A DNA stretch of 64,000 nt from an uncultured Pelagibacteraceae bacterium (GCA_902623395.1 CACNTN010000002.1:1-64000); one strand, 5' to 3'. Counted from the stretch's first letter, positions 25,696 through 35,148 are shown. The notes: generated from the sequence alone by a model not told the origin. Made by a program: numbers and translations.

Positions 25696-26863
25696 AAAAA
25701 TTCCTCTTTCAGAACCTTATTTTTTTGGTGAGGAGAAAAAAACTCTTACAGATTGTATAAACTCAGGTTGGGTAACAACTTCCGGAAAATATATTAACCT
25801 ATTGAAGAATAAGATTAGATTGCTAACTAAAACGAAATATGTCTCATTATTAGTAAATTGTACGTCTGCATTGCAGTTGGCAATTCGTTCTTTAAACCCT
25901 AATCAAGATGACGAAATTTTAGTGCCCTCAATGACATTTATTGCATCAGTAAATGCAATTTTCTATAACAATTGTAAACCAATTTTTCTTGATTGTGATG
26001 AAGATTATTTATTAGATTTTTCTAAGACAAGAGAATTCATCAGCAAAAATACTTTTAAAAAAAATGGTTATATTTTTAATAAAAAAACCAAAAAAAGAAT
26101 TATTGCATTAATAATAGTCCATGCATTTGGAAATTGTGTAAAAATGGATAATAAACTAATAAATTTTTTTAGAAAAAATAAAATAAAAATTATTGAAGAC
26201 GCAGCAGGAAGTTTAGGTTCCTACACTAAACTTCAAAATAAAATTAAACATGCTGGATCTGTTGGGGATATTGGATGTATTTCGTTCAATGGTAATAAAA
26301 TAATTACTTCAGGTGGAGGCGGAGCAGTAATTACTAACAATAAAGAGATTTATAATAAAATTAATTATCTTTCTAACCAAGCCAAAGATGACATATTAAA
26401 TTATAAACACGATGAAATTGGTTACAATATGAGAATGTCTAATTTAAATGCTGCAGTCGGATACTCTCAGTTAAATAAATTGAAATTAATTATAAAAAAA
26501 AAGAGAGAAATAAATTATAATTACTATAAAAACTTATCAAAAACTCCAGGATTAAAGATCTTAAGAGAAAATGAAAATTCATATTCAAATTACTGGATTA
26601 ATATTTTAAGAGTAAATTCAAAAGAATACGGTAGAACAAAGAATGATCTTATTAAATTTTTGTCATCGAAGGGAGTCGAAGTCAGGTCAATTTGGTATCC
26701 AAATCATTTACAAAAAGCATTTATTAATAATCAAAAAGATAAAACTGTAATATCTGAAGATTTATTTAAAAGTTCTATTTGCTTACCTAGCAGTTACTCA
26801 TTAACTAAAAAAGAAATTTTATATATAAGTAAATTAATAACTTCATATGCTAAAAAAAATTAA
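25682..26863 (+). CDS. DegT/DnrJ-type sugar aminotransferase (LegC-like)
   Basis: A 393-residue PLP aminotransferase of the DegT/EryC1 family. It shows SGWVTTSGKY near residue 28, the PLP Asp in IIEDAAGSLGS, the Schiff-base Lys in FNGNKIITSGGGG and the late RMSNLNAAVGYSQL segment. It would aminate a 4-keto sugar. The position between an epimerase and a PtmE-like gene matches LegC in legionaminic acid pathways. It overlaps both neighbours (14 and 17 bases). Confidence 0.84.
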   Translation: MQENKKIPLSEPYFFGEEKKTLTDCINSGWVTTSGKYINLLKNKIRLLTKTKYVSLLVNCTSALQLAIRSLNPNQDDEILVPSMTFIASVNAIFYNNCKPIFLDCDEDYLLDFSKTREFISKNTFKKNGYIFNKKTKKRIIALIIVHAFGNCVKMDNKLINFFRKNKIKIIEDAAGSLGSYTKLQNKIKHAGSVGDIGCISFNGNKIITSGGGGAVITNNKEIYNKINYLSNQAKDDILNYKHDEIGYNMRMSNLNAAVGYSQLNKLKLIIKKKREINYNYYKNLSKTPGLKILRENENSYSNYWINILRVNSKEYGRTKNDLIKFLSSKGVEVRSIWYPNHLQKAFINNQKDKTVISEDLFKSSICLPSSYSLTKKEILYISKLITSYAKKN

Positions 26864-27899
26864 AAAAAGTACTATTTATAACTCAAGCATAATTTCAAAA
26901 GCGCTTTTAAAAATGCAGAAATTTGGACTTAAAACTTTGATAGTAATCGATAAAGCAGACAAATATTTAGGAACTTTAAGCGATGGAGACGTAAGAAGAT
27001 CATTAATAAAAAAGAAAAAATTATCAGATAGAATTAATGGTATTTTTAAAAAGAAAACAATCTATCTGACTAAAAAAAAATACTCAATTTCAAAAGTAAG
27101 AAATTTATTTTTAAAAAAAAGAATAGACTTAATTCCTATAATTTCAAAAAATAAAAAAATTTTAGATGTTGTTAATTATTATGATGTAAATAAAAAAATC
27201 ACAAAAAAAAGATTTTCAAAAAGAATTCCAGGAACTGCCGTAGTGGTAGTTGCAGGTGGAAAAGGTACAAGACTTCTTCCTTATACTAAAATTTTACCAA
27301 AACCGTTAATACCTTATAAAGGAAAAACGCTCATTGAACATGTAATAAATCAATTTACAGCTTTTTCTTTAAAAAATTTTATTTTTACGATTAATTATAA
27401 GGCGTTAACCTTTAAAGCCTTTTTCCAAGAACTTAATCCGCCAATAAATTATAAATATATAGTAGAAAAAAAACCACTTGGTACAGCAGGATCTTTAAGA
27501 AAAATTATTTCAAAAAAATATAAAAATTATTTTGTTGTTACTTGCGATACTTTAATCCAAGCAGATTTTAATAAAATTTATAAATTTCATATGAAAAACA
27601 ATAACGATATAACAATAATATCGGCTAAAATAAGCAATAAACTTCCTTATGGTGTTTTAAAAGATAAGGCAAAAAATAAATTAGAATATTTTAATGAAAA
27701 ACCTTTGGTTAAATATACCGTAAATACAGGTATGTACTTAATAAAATCTGAAATTTTTAAATTAATACCTAATCATAAAGTTTACAATATGAATGAATTA
27801 ATTTTAAAAGCACAATCATTAGGCAAAAATATATCGTTGTATAAAATCAAAGAAAAATCATGGAGAGATCTTGGTAAAATTTCCACTTTTGAAAAATAA
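26847..27899 (+). CDS. CBS-domain sugar nucleotidyltransferase (PtmE-like)
   Basis: A 350-residue fusion. Residues about 1-115 form a CBS pair (YLGTLSDGDVRRSL and DLIPIISKN). Residues about 125-350 are a GT-A nucleotidyltransferase with VVVAGGKGTRLLPYT and LPKPLIPYKGK. The same order is known for PtmE, which activates a glucosamine phosphate with GTP in Campylobacter legionaminic acid synthesis. The CBS pair probably senses a nucleotide. It overlaps the upstream aminotransferase and the downstream oxidoreductase. Confidence 0.83.
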   Translation: MLKKIKKSTIYNSSIISKALLKMQKFGLKTLIVIDKADKYLGTLSDGDVRRSLIKKKKLSDRINGIFKKKTIYLTKKKYSISKVRNLFLKKRIDLIPIISKNKKILDVVNYYDVNKKITKKRFSKRIPGTAVVVVAGGKGTRLLPYTKILPKPLIPYKGKTLIEHVINQFTAFSLKNFIFTINYKALTFKAFFQELNPPINYKYIVEKKPLGTAGSLRKIISKKYKNYFVVTCDTLIQADFNKIYKFHMKNNNDITIISAKISNKLPYGVLKDKAKNKLEYFNEKPLVKYTVNTGMYLIKSEIFKLIPNHKVYNMNELILKAQSLGKNISLYKIKEKSWRDLGKISTFEK

Positions 27900-28800
27900 A
27901 AAAAAATTGAATGTTTTAGTTATAGGGTTTGGTTCAATTGGAAAAAAACATTGTAAAATATTAAAAAAATTAACTAATAATATTACTGTTTTTACTAGTC
28001 AAAATATCAAAAATTTTAACAAAATTTCTTCCTTAAAAAAAATAAAAGAGCTCGATCCTGATTATTTTATAATAGCTAGTAAAACAAATACTCACTTTTC
28101 GTTTATTAGATTTATAGAAAAAAATTTTAAAAATAAGAAAATATTAATCGAGAAACCTATTATGGAAAAATATAGAGCTCTAAAATTAAAAAAAAATAAA
28201 TTTTTTGTAGGTTATAATTTAAGATTTCATCCAGTAATAATTTTTTTAAAAAAATTTTCAAAAAATAAAAAAATTAATTTCATCAACATAAATAGTTCTA
28301 GTTTTTTACCAAAATGGCGGAGAGATATAGACTATAGAAAAAGTAACAGTGCATCGAAAACTTATGGCGGAGCACTTTTAGAACTTAGTCATGAGCTGGA
28401 TTATACATCGTGGATATTTGGAAAATTCCGTCACATTTATAGTTTTAATAAGAAAATTTCTAACCTTGAAATATTAGCAGATGATATTTTACTTTTTGTT
28501 GGAAAAAATTTAGAAAACAGTATTATCAATATTTCTATTAACTTTTTTTCAAGAATCAATAAAAGAGAAATAATTATTGAAGGTGATAATTTTACATGTA
28601 AAGGTGATATATTATTAAACGAAGTTTCAGTAATTTCTAATAATAAAAACAAAATTTATAAATTTTCAAAATTTAATATGAGAGAAACGTATTTAAAACA
28701 GCATTTGGCACTGCTTAAAAATGAAAATAATTTTTTGTGTAGTGTAAATGATGCCCTTGCTACAATGAAAACTATTAAAAAAATTAAATCTTTTAAATAG
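27871..28800 (+). CDS. Gfo/Idh/MocA-type oxidoreductase
   Basis: About 300 residues with the Rossmann start VLVIGFGSIGKKHCKIL and the family's EKP motif (ILIEKPI, about residue 92). The C-terminal sheet includes GGALLELSHELDY, where the catalytic His/Asp region is expected. No ATG is available before the Rossmann strand, so a TTG start (27871 or slightly later) overlapping ptmE is likely. Gfo/Idh proteins of this kind accompany legionaminate genes (PtmF-like); the substrate is unproven. Confidence 0.75.
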   Translation: MVKFPLLKNKKKLNVLVIGFGSIGKKHCKILKKLTNNITVFTSQNIKNFNKISSLKKIKELDPDYFIIASKTNTHFSFIRFIEKNFKNKKILIEKPIMEKYRALKLKKNKFFVGYNLRFHPVIIFLKKFSKNKKINFININSSSFLPKWRRDIDYRKSNSASKTYGGALLELSHELDYTSWIFGKFRHIYSFNKKISNLEILADDILLFVGKNLENSIINISINFFSRINKREIIIEGDNFTCKGDILLNEVSVISNNKNKIYKFSKFNMRETYLKQHLALLKNENNFLCSVNDALATMKTIKKIKSFK

Positions 28801-28804
28801 ACAA

Positions 28805-29515
28805 ATGAAAATTTTATGTACAATATGTGCCAGAAAAGGATCAAAAGAGATTAAGAATAAAAATATAATTAAGTTTAATGGTAAACCACTAATTTGTCAT
28901 ACGATTAATCAAGCAAAAAAAATTAAAATTTTTGACAAGATTGTCTGTTCATCTGACTCTTTAAAAATACTCCAGATAGCAAAAAAAAATAAAATAGATT
29001 TCTGTATTCACAGATCTAAAAAACTTTCCACTGATCAAATTCCTAAAATGGATGTAATTAAACAAGCTCATATTTTATCAGAAAAAAATTTTAATCAAAA
29101 ATTTGATTATATCGTTGATCTAGATGTTACCGCACCACTAAGGTCAATAATGGATATAAAAAAAGCTATAAATTTTATCAAAAAAATAAAGCATCACTGT
29201 AATTTAATTACAATATGTCCAGCAAGAAAAAATCCGTATTTTAATATGGTTGAGTTAAATAAATTAGGTAAGGTTAAATTAGTTAAAAATATAAATGATA
29301 ATAAACATTTTAATGCTAGACAGCTAGCACCTAAAGTTTTCGATGTAAACGCAGGAATTTATGTTTGGAAAAGGCTTTCACTTATAAATGAAAAAAACAT
29401 AATTAATAAAAGAACTCAATATTTAGTAACTCCATACGAAAGATCGATAGATATTGATAGTAAAACTGATTTAAAAATTGCAGAATTCCTTTTTAAAAAC
29501 AAAAAATACAATTAA
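28805..29515 (+). CDS. neuA: CMP-nonulosonate synthetase (NeuA/LegF)
   Basis: A 236-residue CMP-sugar synthetase with the intact CTP loop ICARKGSKEIKNKN (about 7-20), HRSKKLSTDQ and the Asp-bearing YIVDLDVTAPLR (about 98-109). It activates the nonulosonic acid from the neuB three genes earlier in pathway order. It ends this operon: the next promoter with palindrome starts 11 bases after its stop. Confidence 0.88.
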   Translation: MKILCTICARKGSKEIKNKNIIKFNGKPLICHTINQAKKIKIFDKIVCSSDSLKILQIAKKNKIDFCIHRSKKLSTDQIPKMDVIKQAHILSEKNFNQKFDYIVDLDVTAPLRSIMDIKKAINFIKKIKHHCNLITICPARKNPYFNMVELNKLGKVKLVKNINDNKHFNARQLAPKVFDVNAGIYVWKRLSLINEKNIINKRTQYLVTPYERSIDIDSKTDLKIAEFLFKNKKYN

Positions 29516-29525
29516 AATCTAATTA

Positions 29526-29554
29526 TGTTCAAGAATTGAACATATGATGATAAT
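29526..29554 (+). promoter_or_regulatory. Palindromic operator and promoter before SDR gene
   Basis: The perfect palindrome TGTTCAAGAATTGAACA lies at 29526-29542. A -10-like GATAAT (29549-29554) follows, 15 bases before ATG 29570. The -35 position (TGTTCA, 17 bases upstream) is inside the palindrome, so binding would block RNA polymerase. This is an internal promoter between neuA and the SDR gene. Confidence 0.7.
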
Positions 29555-29569
29555 GTGATATCTTTTCTT

Positions 29570-30355
29570 ATGGACATAAATATTTTTGGCTTAAAAAATA
29601 AAAAGATTTTAGTTGTAGGCGGTTCAGGACTTATCGGGCTTGAATTATCCAATTTCTTAAATAATCTTGGAGCAAAGGTATTTAACCTTGACATTAGAAA
29701 TAATAAAAAAATGAATAATAATGTTAAGTTTATAAAATTTGACGTAACAAAAAAAAATTTAATTAAAAATAAACTAGATAATTTTTTTAAAAAAAACGGT
29801 ATTCCTGATTGTTATGTAAACTGTTCATATCCAGTTGCTAAAGGTTTAAATAAATACAATTTTAAAGATATTAGCCTAAATACTATTCAGAGTAGTTTAG
29901 ATGTGCATCTTAAAACTTATATATGGTTAGCAAAAACTATCGCAGAAAAAATGGTGAAGAGTAAAATTAAAGGAAGCTTAGTTCAATTTGGATCTCACTA
30001 TGGTGTGATTGGACAAAATTCTGATATCTACTCAGGAACAAAAATGAGCGAAAACATGGTCTATTCTGCAATCAAAGGCGGCATAATAAGCAATACAAGA
30101 CAGATGGCAGCTCATTACGGCAAGCATGGTATTAGAGTAAATTGTATAAGTCCCGGTGGTATAGAAGGTCATGTGAAAGGAAAAAAATTTGCTCAACCAA
30201 AATCATTTTTAAAAAGATATTCTTTAAGAACACCTTTAAAAAGACTTGCGAAAAAACATGAGATAGCACCTTCAGTAGCTTTTTTGCTTTCAGATGCTTC
30301 AACTTACATTACAGGAATAAATTTAATAATTGATGGTGGTTGGACTTCTTCCTAA
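29570..30355 (+). CDS. Short-chain dehydrogenase (PtmA-like)
   Basis: A classical SDR of 261 residues from ATG 29570; a GTG five codons earlier overlaps the predicted transcription start. The NAD loop is VVGGSGLIGLE, Ser of the triad is in VQFGSHYGV, and YSGTKMSEN and later SAIKGG provide Tyr/Lys candidates. The C-terminus ITGINLIIDGGWTSS is standard. A similar SDR (PtmA) belongs to the Campylobacter legionaminic set, but the role here is inferred from position. It heads its own transcription unit under the palindrome. Confidence 0.78.
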   Translation: MDINIFGLKNKKILVVGGSGLIGLELSNFLNNLGAKVFNLDIRNNKKMNNNVKFIKFDVTKKNLIKNKLDNFFKKNGIPDCYVNCSYPVAKGLNKYNFKDISLNTIQSSLDVHLKTYIWLAKTIAEKMVKSKIKGSLVQFGSHYGVIGQNSDIYSGTKMSENMVYSAIKGGIISNTRQMAAHYGKHGIRVNCISPGGIEGHVKGKKFAQPKSFLKRYSLRTPLKRLAKKHEIAPSVAFLLSDASTYITGINLIIDGGWTSS

Positions 30356-30361
30356 TAATAA

Positions 30362-31561
30362 ATGAACAAAAAAATTATTATTATTTTAGCTCCTTTCAAG
30401 ATAAGAAAATATGATTTTGATAGATTTGATTTTGAGGAGCTCAAGAAACTTCATAATACTGAAGTAGTATTTCATGAAGTAATTGATTATATATACCCAA
30501 ATTTTTATAAGGTTTTCACAAATACTTATGAAAACGAAAATATAATAAAATTTTCTGATTTTGATAAATGGAAAAAAGAAATTATTTCATTAAAAAAAAA
30601 ATTTGGGAAAGATATTTTAATTTTAAATACTGTTAATAACGTTGATTTTAAAAGTATTAGGATAAATTTTTTTTTAAAAAAAAATAAAATAAAGTACCTA
30701 AGTTACTCTGTTGTAAGACACGCGATGGATGAGAAAGGAACAGTTTTATATAACTTGAAATGGTTGTTTGAAAATTTAATATTCAATCAAAAAAAAATTA
30801 TTATTTATATTGAAAATTTATTAACATTTCTTACTCAAAAGCTGTTTAACATATATCCAGATTTTTTCTTAAGATGTGGTGATAAAAGTGAGTTAGATAA
30901 TTTTGATAAAAAAACAAAATTTATTAATGGGAACAGTTTTGACTATAACATGTCTTTAAAACATAGAAATATAAATTTCAGCCGTAAAGAAAAATACGGA
31001 TTATTTTTAGAAGCTCCCTGGCCAGTACACAATGACGGCGATTTTGTCCTAGTTGGCAATAAAACTAATACTAAAGAACTAGCTAAAAGCTGGTTAAATT
31101 CTCTAAATAAATTTTTTGATTTAGTCGAAAAAAAATTTAATATTAAAATTTTAATCGCACCTCACCCTAAAATTAAACATCATGAAAAATACTCAAAGCT
31201 TTATAACGGTAGAGAAATTGTCGATAAAGGCTTACATCTTTCTGCAAAAAATGCTGAATTAATAATTTCAAGAAATAGTGGCGGTGGTTCCTACGCAGCT
31301 ATTTATAAAAAACCTAAAATTTTTATTTACAATAATGACTTAAAAAAAAGAGAGAACTATGTAAAAAATCAGTTAAAATTTGCTGAAGAATTTGGTTTAA
31401 ATCTTATTAATATAGATAACGATTTTACAAGTGAAAATTTAAACGATCTGATTAAATTCGATAATAAGAAATATCAAAGTTATATATCAAGATTTCTTAC
31501 ATCAAGAAAAGATGAGAAGCCAAATCATACGATTATTTCCGAAATATTAGGAAATTTATAG
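30362..31561 (+). CDS. Unrecognised protein, possible GT-B transferase
   Basis: A 399-residue protein I cannot assign to a family with certainty. The C-terminal half reads like a GT-B donor domain: ILIAPHPKIKHHEKY (about 260-274), then NAELIISRNSGGGSYAAIYKKP, which resembles the His-Pro and Gly-rich segments of capsule and sialyl/glycerophosphate transferases. The N-terminal half has two hydrophobic stretches near 150-170 but no signal peptide. Placed after the neuA operon, a nonulosonate transferase is an attractive but unproven role. Confidence 0.5.
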   Translation: MNKKIIIILAPFKIRKYDFDRFDFEELKKLHNTEVVFHEVIDYIYPNFYKVFTNTYENENIIKFSDFDKWKKEIISLKKKFGKDILILNTVNNVDFKSIRINFFLKKNKIKYLSYSVVRHAMDEKGTVLYNLKWLFENLIFNQKKIIIYIENLLTFLTQKLFNIYPDFFLRCGDKSELDNFDKKTKFINGNSFDYNMSLKHRNINFSRKEKYGLFLEAPWPVHNDGDFVLVGNKTNTKELAKSWLNSLNKFFDLVEKKFNIKILIAPHPKIKHHEKYSKLYNGREIVDKGLHLSAKNAELIISRNSGGGSYAAIYKKPKIFIYNNDLKKRENYVKNQLKFAEEFGLNLINIDNDFTSENLNDLIKFDNKKYQSYISRFLTSRKDEKPNHTIISEILGNL

Positions 31562-31597
31562 GTTAAAAATTAATTTCTTGTAACAATAGTATTTTTT

Positions 31598-31627
31598 TTG
31601 TAAAATGTTCAAATATTGAACGATAAT
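31598..31627 (+). promoter_or_regulatory. Palindromic operator and promoter before second SDR operon
   Basis: TTGTAA (31598-31603), an 18-base spacer and GATAAT (31622-31627) enclose the palindrome TGTTCAAATATTGAACG (31606-31622, perfect over GTTCAA...TTGAAC). The gap 31562-31645 is otherwise featureless, and no terminator hairpin was seen for the preceding gene. Confidence 0.68.
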
Positions 31628-31645
31628 ATAAAAATAATATAAATT

Positions 31646-32389
31646 TTGAACCTGAATAATAAAATAATTTTTCTCACTGGAGCCGGCAAAGGTATCGGTA
31701 GAAATTTGTATGAAAGCTTTTTAAAAAGTGGTTCATACGTTTACGCTTTAACTAGATCAAAATCTGATTTAAAAAAAATATCTAGTTTTGAAAAAAAAAA
31801 TTCATCAATATTTTACGGGGATGTCAGAAATTTTGATTTAATTAAAAAAATTTTTGATCTTTCAATAAAAAAGAAAAAATTGATAAACGGTGTAATCAAC
31901 AATGCAGGAATAAGACAGAGAAGAAGGTTTGAAGAAATTACTAAAAAAGAAGTGAGCGATGTTTTTAACATAAACTTTTTCTCAATTTTTAAAATAATGC
32001 AATTATACGTTAAATATTGTAAAAAATTAAAAATTAAATCTTCCATAGTAAATATTGGTTCAATTGTTGGAGAAACTGGATTTAAAGAATTAAGCGGTTA
32101 TGGAGCTACTAAAGGAGCTTTAAAAAGTATGACGCAGTGCTTTTCAGAAGAATTTGCAGAACAAGGAATTAGAGCTAACATTGTAAATCCAGGTTTTACA
32201 AAGACTTCATATTTCAAAAAATTTAAGAAAAAAAAAAAATTATATAATTGGACTATCACTAAAATTCCTGCGGGACGATGGGGCGACACCAAAGAAATAT
32301 CAGAATTAGTAAAATTTTTAATCTCAGATGACTCTAATTATATAACTGGTGAAAATATAAACATAGATGGAGGATGGATAAAAAAATGA
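31646..32389 (+). CDS. Short-chain dehydrogenase
   Basis: A classical SDR of 247 residues: LTGAGKGIGRN (10-20), NNAGIRQR, NIGSIVGE for Ser, and Tyr-x3-Lys in YGATKG. The C-terminus ITGENINIDGGW is intact. No ATG is in frame near the start. TTG at 31646 gives the expected 8-9 residues before the NAD strand. It heads a unit continuing with kdsB, whose ATG overlaps its TGA. The substrate is unknown. Confidence 0.78.
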   Translation: MNLNNKIIFLTGAGKGIGRNLYESFLKSGSYVYALTRSKSDLKKISSFEKKNSSIFYGDVRNFDLIKKIFDLSIKKKKLINGVINNAGIRQRRRFEEITKKEVSDVFNINFFSIFKIMQLYVKYCKKLKIKSSIVNIGSIVGETGFKELSGYGATKGALKSMTQCFSEEFAEQGIRANIVNPGFTKTSYFKKFKKKKKLYNWTITKIPAGRWGDTKEISELVKFLISDDSNYITGENINIDGGWIKK

Positions 32390-33141
32390 AAAAAAATAAT
32401 GGTGTTATAGTGTTAATCCCTACAAGATTAAATTCAAGAAGATTACCAGCAAAGGCCTTGCTTCCAATAAATAAAATGCCATTGGTTATACACGTTTATA
32501 AAAGGGCAAAACTTTCAAAAAAAGTAGATGATGTAATCATTTGTTGCGACGATAACAAAATTTTAAAAGTAGCTAAAAGTTTTGGAGCTAAAGCAATGTT
32601 AACTTCTAAACACCACAAAAATGGCACAGATAGGATATGTGAGGCCTATAAAAAAATAGGAAAAAAATATGAAATTGTTTTAGACGTTCAAGGCGATGAA
32701 CCTTTAATCAGCCCTATACACATCGATAAGGTAATAGATTATCATCGAAAAAATTTTAACGCAGACATCATTCTTCCAAATTTACAAATAGATGCTGTAA
32801 ACAATACTAACATTGTGAAGCTTGTTACCAATAAATTAAATGAGGTATTGTATATTTCAAGAGCAAATATTCCTTACGAATTTAGAAATAAGATAAAGAA
32901 AATCAAAAAACATTTATCAATAGTATCTTTTAAACCTGAGTCATTATTTAAATTTGGAAAAGCAAAAAGATCTGACGCAGAAAAAGTAGAAGATATTGAA
33001 TTACTAAGAGCTTTAGATATTGGCTTAAAAATAAAAACAATAAACTTAAAAGGGGACAGTTTTTCGGTTGATGTATTTGAAGACTATAACAAAGCGCAAG
33101 TTCAAATTTCAAAAGATAGATACTTTAAATTTTATAAGTAA
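32386..33141 (+). CDS. kdsB: CMP-KDO synthetase family (KdsB)
   Basis: About 251 residues, the usual KdsB size. The CTP loop IPTRLNSRRLPAKAL and the metal/sugar motif LDVQGDEPLI are intact, and NGTDRICEAY is characteristic. The ATG at 32386 overlaps the previous stop as ATGA; another in-frame ATG is 12 bases upstream. It activates KDO or a related 3-deoxy-octulosonate. Here it sits in an accessory module with a DHQ-synthase-like enzyme and a radical SAM enzyme, so a modified KDO is possible. Confidence 0.85.
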   Translation: MKKNNGVIVLIPTRLNSRRLPAKALLPINKMPLVIHVYKRAKLSKKVDDVIICCDDNKILKVAKSFGAKAMLTSKHHKNGTDRICEAYKKIGKKYEIVLDVQGDEPLISPIHIDKVIDYHRKNFNADIILPNLQIDAVNNTNIVKLVTNKLNEVLYISRANIPYEFRNKIKKIKKHLSIVSFKPESLFKFGKAKRSDAEKVEDIELLRALDIGLKIKTINLKGDSFSVDVFEDYNKAQVQISKDRYFKFYK

Positions 33142-34254
33142 ATGAACATTAAGTATAAATTAGGAAATACATTACACCAAATCTCATTTTGCAGAAAAAG
33201 AGAAAAAAATAATATTTCAAAAGAAATTGAAAAATTAAGATCAGATAGAAATATTCTACTAATCTATGATGATAAGATTAATCAGAATATCACCAAACAA
33301 GTTTTTGAGGACCTTAAGCTGTCTGGTTGTAAAATTTTTACTTTGAAATCAGAAGGAGACAAAAAAAATAAAAATGAAAAATTTTTATTTAAAATAATTG
33401 ATTTACTCATAAGAAGAAAATTTACGAAAAAATCTATTATAATCTCTTTAGGAGGTGGCGTGGTTGGTGATGTATCTGCTTTAGCAAGCAGTTTGTACTT
33501 GAGGGGATTAATATATTTTAATATTCCTAGTACCATGACCTCAATAGTTGATAGTTGTATAGGGGGTAAAACTGCGATTAATTATAAAGGTATTACTAAT
33601 TCTGTTGGGACTTATTATCATCCAAAAAATGTATTTATTCTTGAGGATATTTTCCAGAATATTCCTAATCGAGAATTTGATGCTGGTATTGCAGAGATAA
33701 TAAAGTGTGGAGTAATAGATAACGAAAAAATTCTAAATTTTTTAAAAATGAATAAAGAAAAAATCTATAAAAGAGATTATAAAACTGTAGCAAATCTTTG
33801 CAAACAAACGCTCCAGTCTAAAATAAAATTTTTCAAAACAGATGTGTATGAAAATGATAAAAGACTATTTTTAAATTTTGGACATACATTTGCTCATGCT
33901 ATAGAAATGGCAACTGAAGTAAATTTGAAGAAAGATTTCATAAGACATGGAGAAGCTGTTGGATTAGGCATGTTGGCCGAAATATACTATGAAAATAGAT
34001 CGAAAGGAAAAATATTCAATTTAGTGAAAGATCTTTTAAAAACTTATAACCTACCTATAAAACTTGATTTTACAAAAATAAAGATTAACAAAATTAAACT
34101 TTTGAATGATATTTACAAGAACTTATTTTTAGATAAAAAAAAAATAGATAAATATCCTAGATATATCTCAATTAAAAAAATCGGATCACCTAAAGTAAAA
34201 GAAATTAAAGATTTTGACTTTATAAATGATACAATTTTAAAAGTTTTATTTTAA
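33142..34254 (+). CDS. 3-dehydroquinate synthase-like cyclase
   Basis: A 370-residue sugar-phosphate cyclase of the AroB fold: NAD loop SLGGGVVGDVSALAS (about 97-111), IPSTMTSIVDSCIGGKTAINYKG, EIIKCGVI, and metal-site NFGHTFAHAIE and RHGEAVGLGM. All these are near-perfect AroB motifs, so it is catalytically plausible. Its location between kdsB and a radical SAM gene, away from other aro genes, suggests a dedicated copy, possibly a heptulose-phosphate or octulosonate cyclase. Housekeeping aroB cannot be excluded. Confidence 0.8.
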   Translation: MNIKYKLGNTLHQISFCRKREKNNISKEIEKLRSDRNILLIYDDKINQNITKQVFEDLKLSGCKIFTLKSEGDKKNKNEKFLFKIIDLLIRRKFTKKSIIISLGGGVVGDVSALASSLYLRGLIYFNIPSTMTSIVDSCIGGKTAINYKGITNSVGTYYHPKNVFILEDIFQNIPNREFDAGIAEIIKCGVIDNEKILNFLKMNKEKIYKRDYKTVANLCKQTLQSKIKFFKTDVYENDKRLFLNFGHTFAHAIEMATEVNLKKDFIRHGEAVGLGMLAEIYYENRSKGKIFNLVKDLLKTYNLPIKLDFTKIKINKIKLLNDIYKNLFLDKKKIDKYPRYISIKKIGSPKVKEIKDFDFINDTILKVLF

Positions 34255-35148
34255 ATGACAAAAAAAGAAGACATTAAATATTTTGATCCACAAATTTCAG
34301 TTAAAGAACAGGCTGTAGCAGAGAGACTACAATTTGTTCCCGGCACAAAAACACCATTGCCTTCAGAAATTGAAATAAGTGAGTCTGGTATGTGTAACAG
34401 GAAATGTTCGTTTTGCCCACGAAGCGCCCCTGATTACGAACATAAAAATGAATTTATTAATTTTGATTTACACAAAAAATTATGTGATCAACTAAAAGAT
34501 TTAAATTATTCAGGCCTAATAATCTATTCCGGATTTGTTGAACCAATGTTAGATAAAAATATTTACAAACTCGTGAATTACGCAAAAACTACTTTAAGTA
34601 ATGCTAGGATTGATATGATTTCTAATGGAGACGTTTTAAATGAAAAAAGACTAAAAAAACTTTATGACTCAGGCTTAGATAGACTACAAATAAGTTTATA
34701 TGATGGCGAGGAACAACACTCAAAATTTATTGACTTAGGTAAAAAGTTAAAACTTACAAATAAGAAATATGTTCTTAGACCAAGATATCTTCCTGAGAAA
34801 CAAGATTTCGGAATTACATTGAGTAATAGAGGAGGAATGTTAGAAAATGCAGAATATGTAATAGCTCCCAGAAAAGAAAAATTACAAAAAAAATGTTTTT
34901 ATCCAAGTTATAAGTTTTTTCTAGATTACAACGGAGATGTTTTAATGTGTTCTCATGATTGGGGTAAAAAAAATATCTTGGGTAATTTGAAAAATGAAAA
35001 TTTTTTAGATATCTGGTTATCAGAAAAATTTAATTTAGCTCGAAAAAAACTTAATAATGCAGATCGATCTCTAAGCCCTTGTAACGTTTGTGATGTAAAA
35101 GGTGACCTAATAGGAAAAAAGCATCATGAGGCCTGGAAAAATATCTAA
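34255..35148 (+). CDS. Radical SAM/SPASM enzyme (copy 2)
   Basis: A 297-residue radical SAM protein with C47-x3-C51-x2-C54 (CNRKCSFC) and a SPASM-type C-terminus: CFYPSYK, VLMCSHDWG and CNVCD. It is shorter than copy 1 at 7229-8563, with which it shares the DWG turn in the SPASM part. It abuts the cyclase gene and precedes an SDR gene by 10 bases. It probably acts on a sugar or cyclitol made in this module; the reaction is unknown. Confidence 0.78.
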   Translation: MTKKEDIKYFDPQISVKEQAVAERLQFVPGTKTPLPSEIEISESGMCNRKCSFCPRSAPDYEHKNEFINFDLHKKLCDQLKDLNYSGLIIYSGFVEPMLDKNIYKLVNYAKTTLSNARIDMISNGDVLNEKRLKKLYDSGLDRLQISLYDGEEQHSKFIDLGKKLKLTNKKYVLRPRYLPEKQDFGITLSNRGGMLENAEYVIAPRKEKLQKKCFYPSYKFFLDYNGDVLMCSHDWGKKNILGNLKNENFLDIWLSEKFNLARKKLNNADRSLSPCNVCDVKGDLIGKKHHEAWKNI

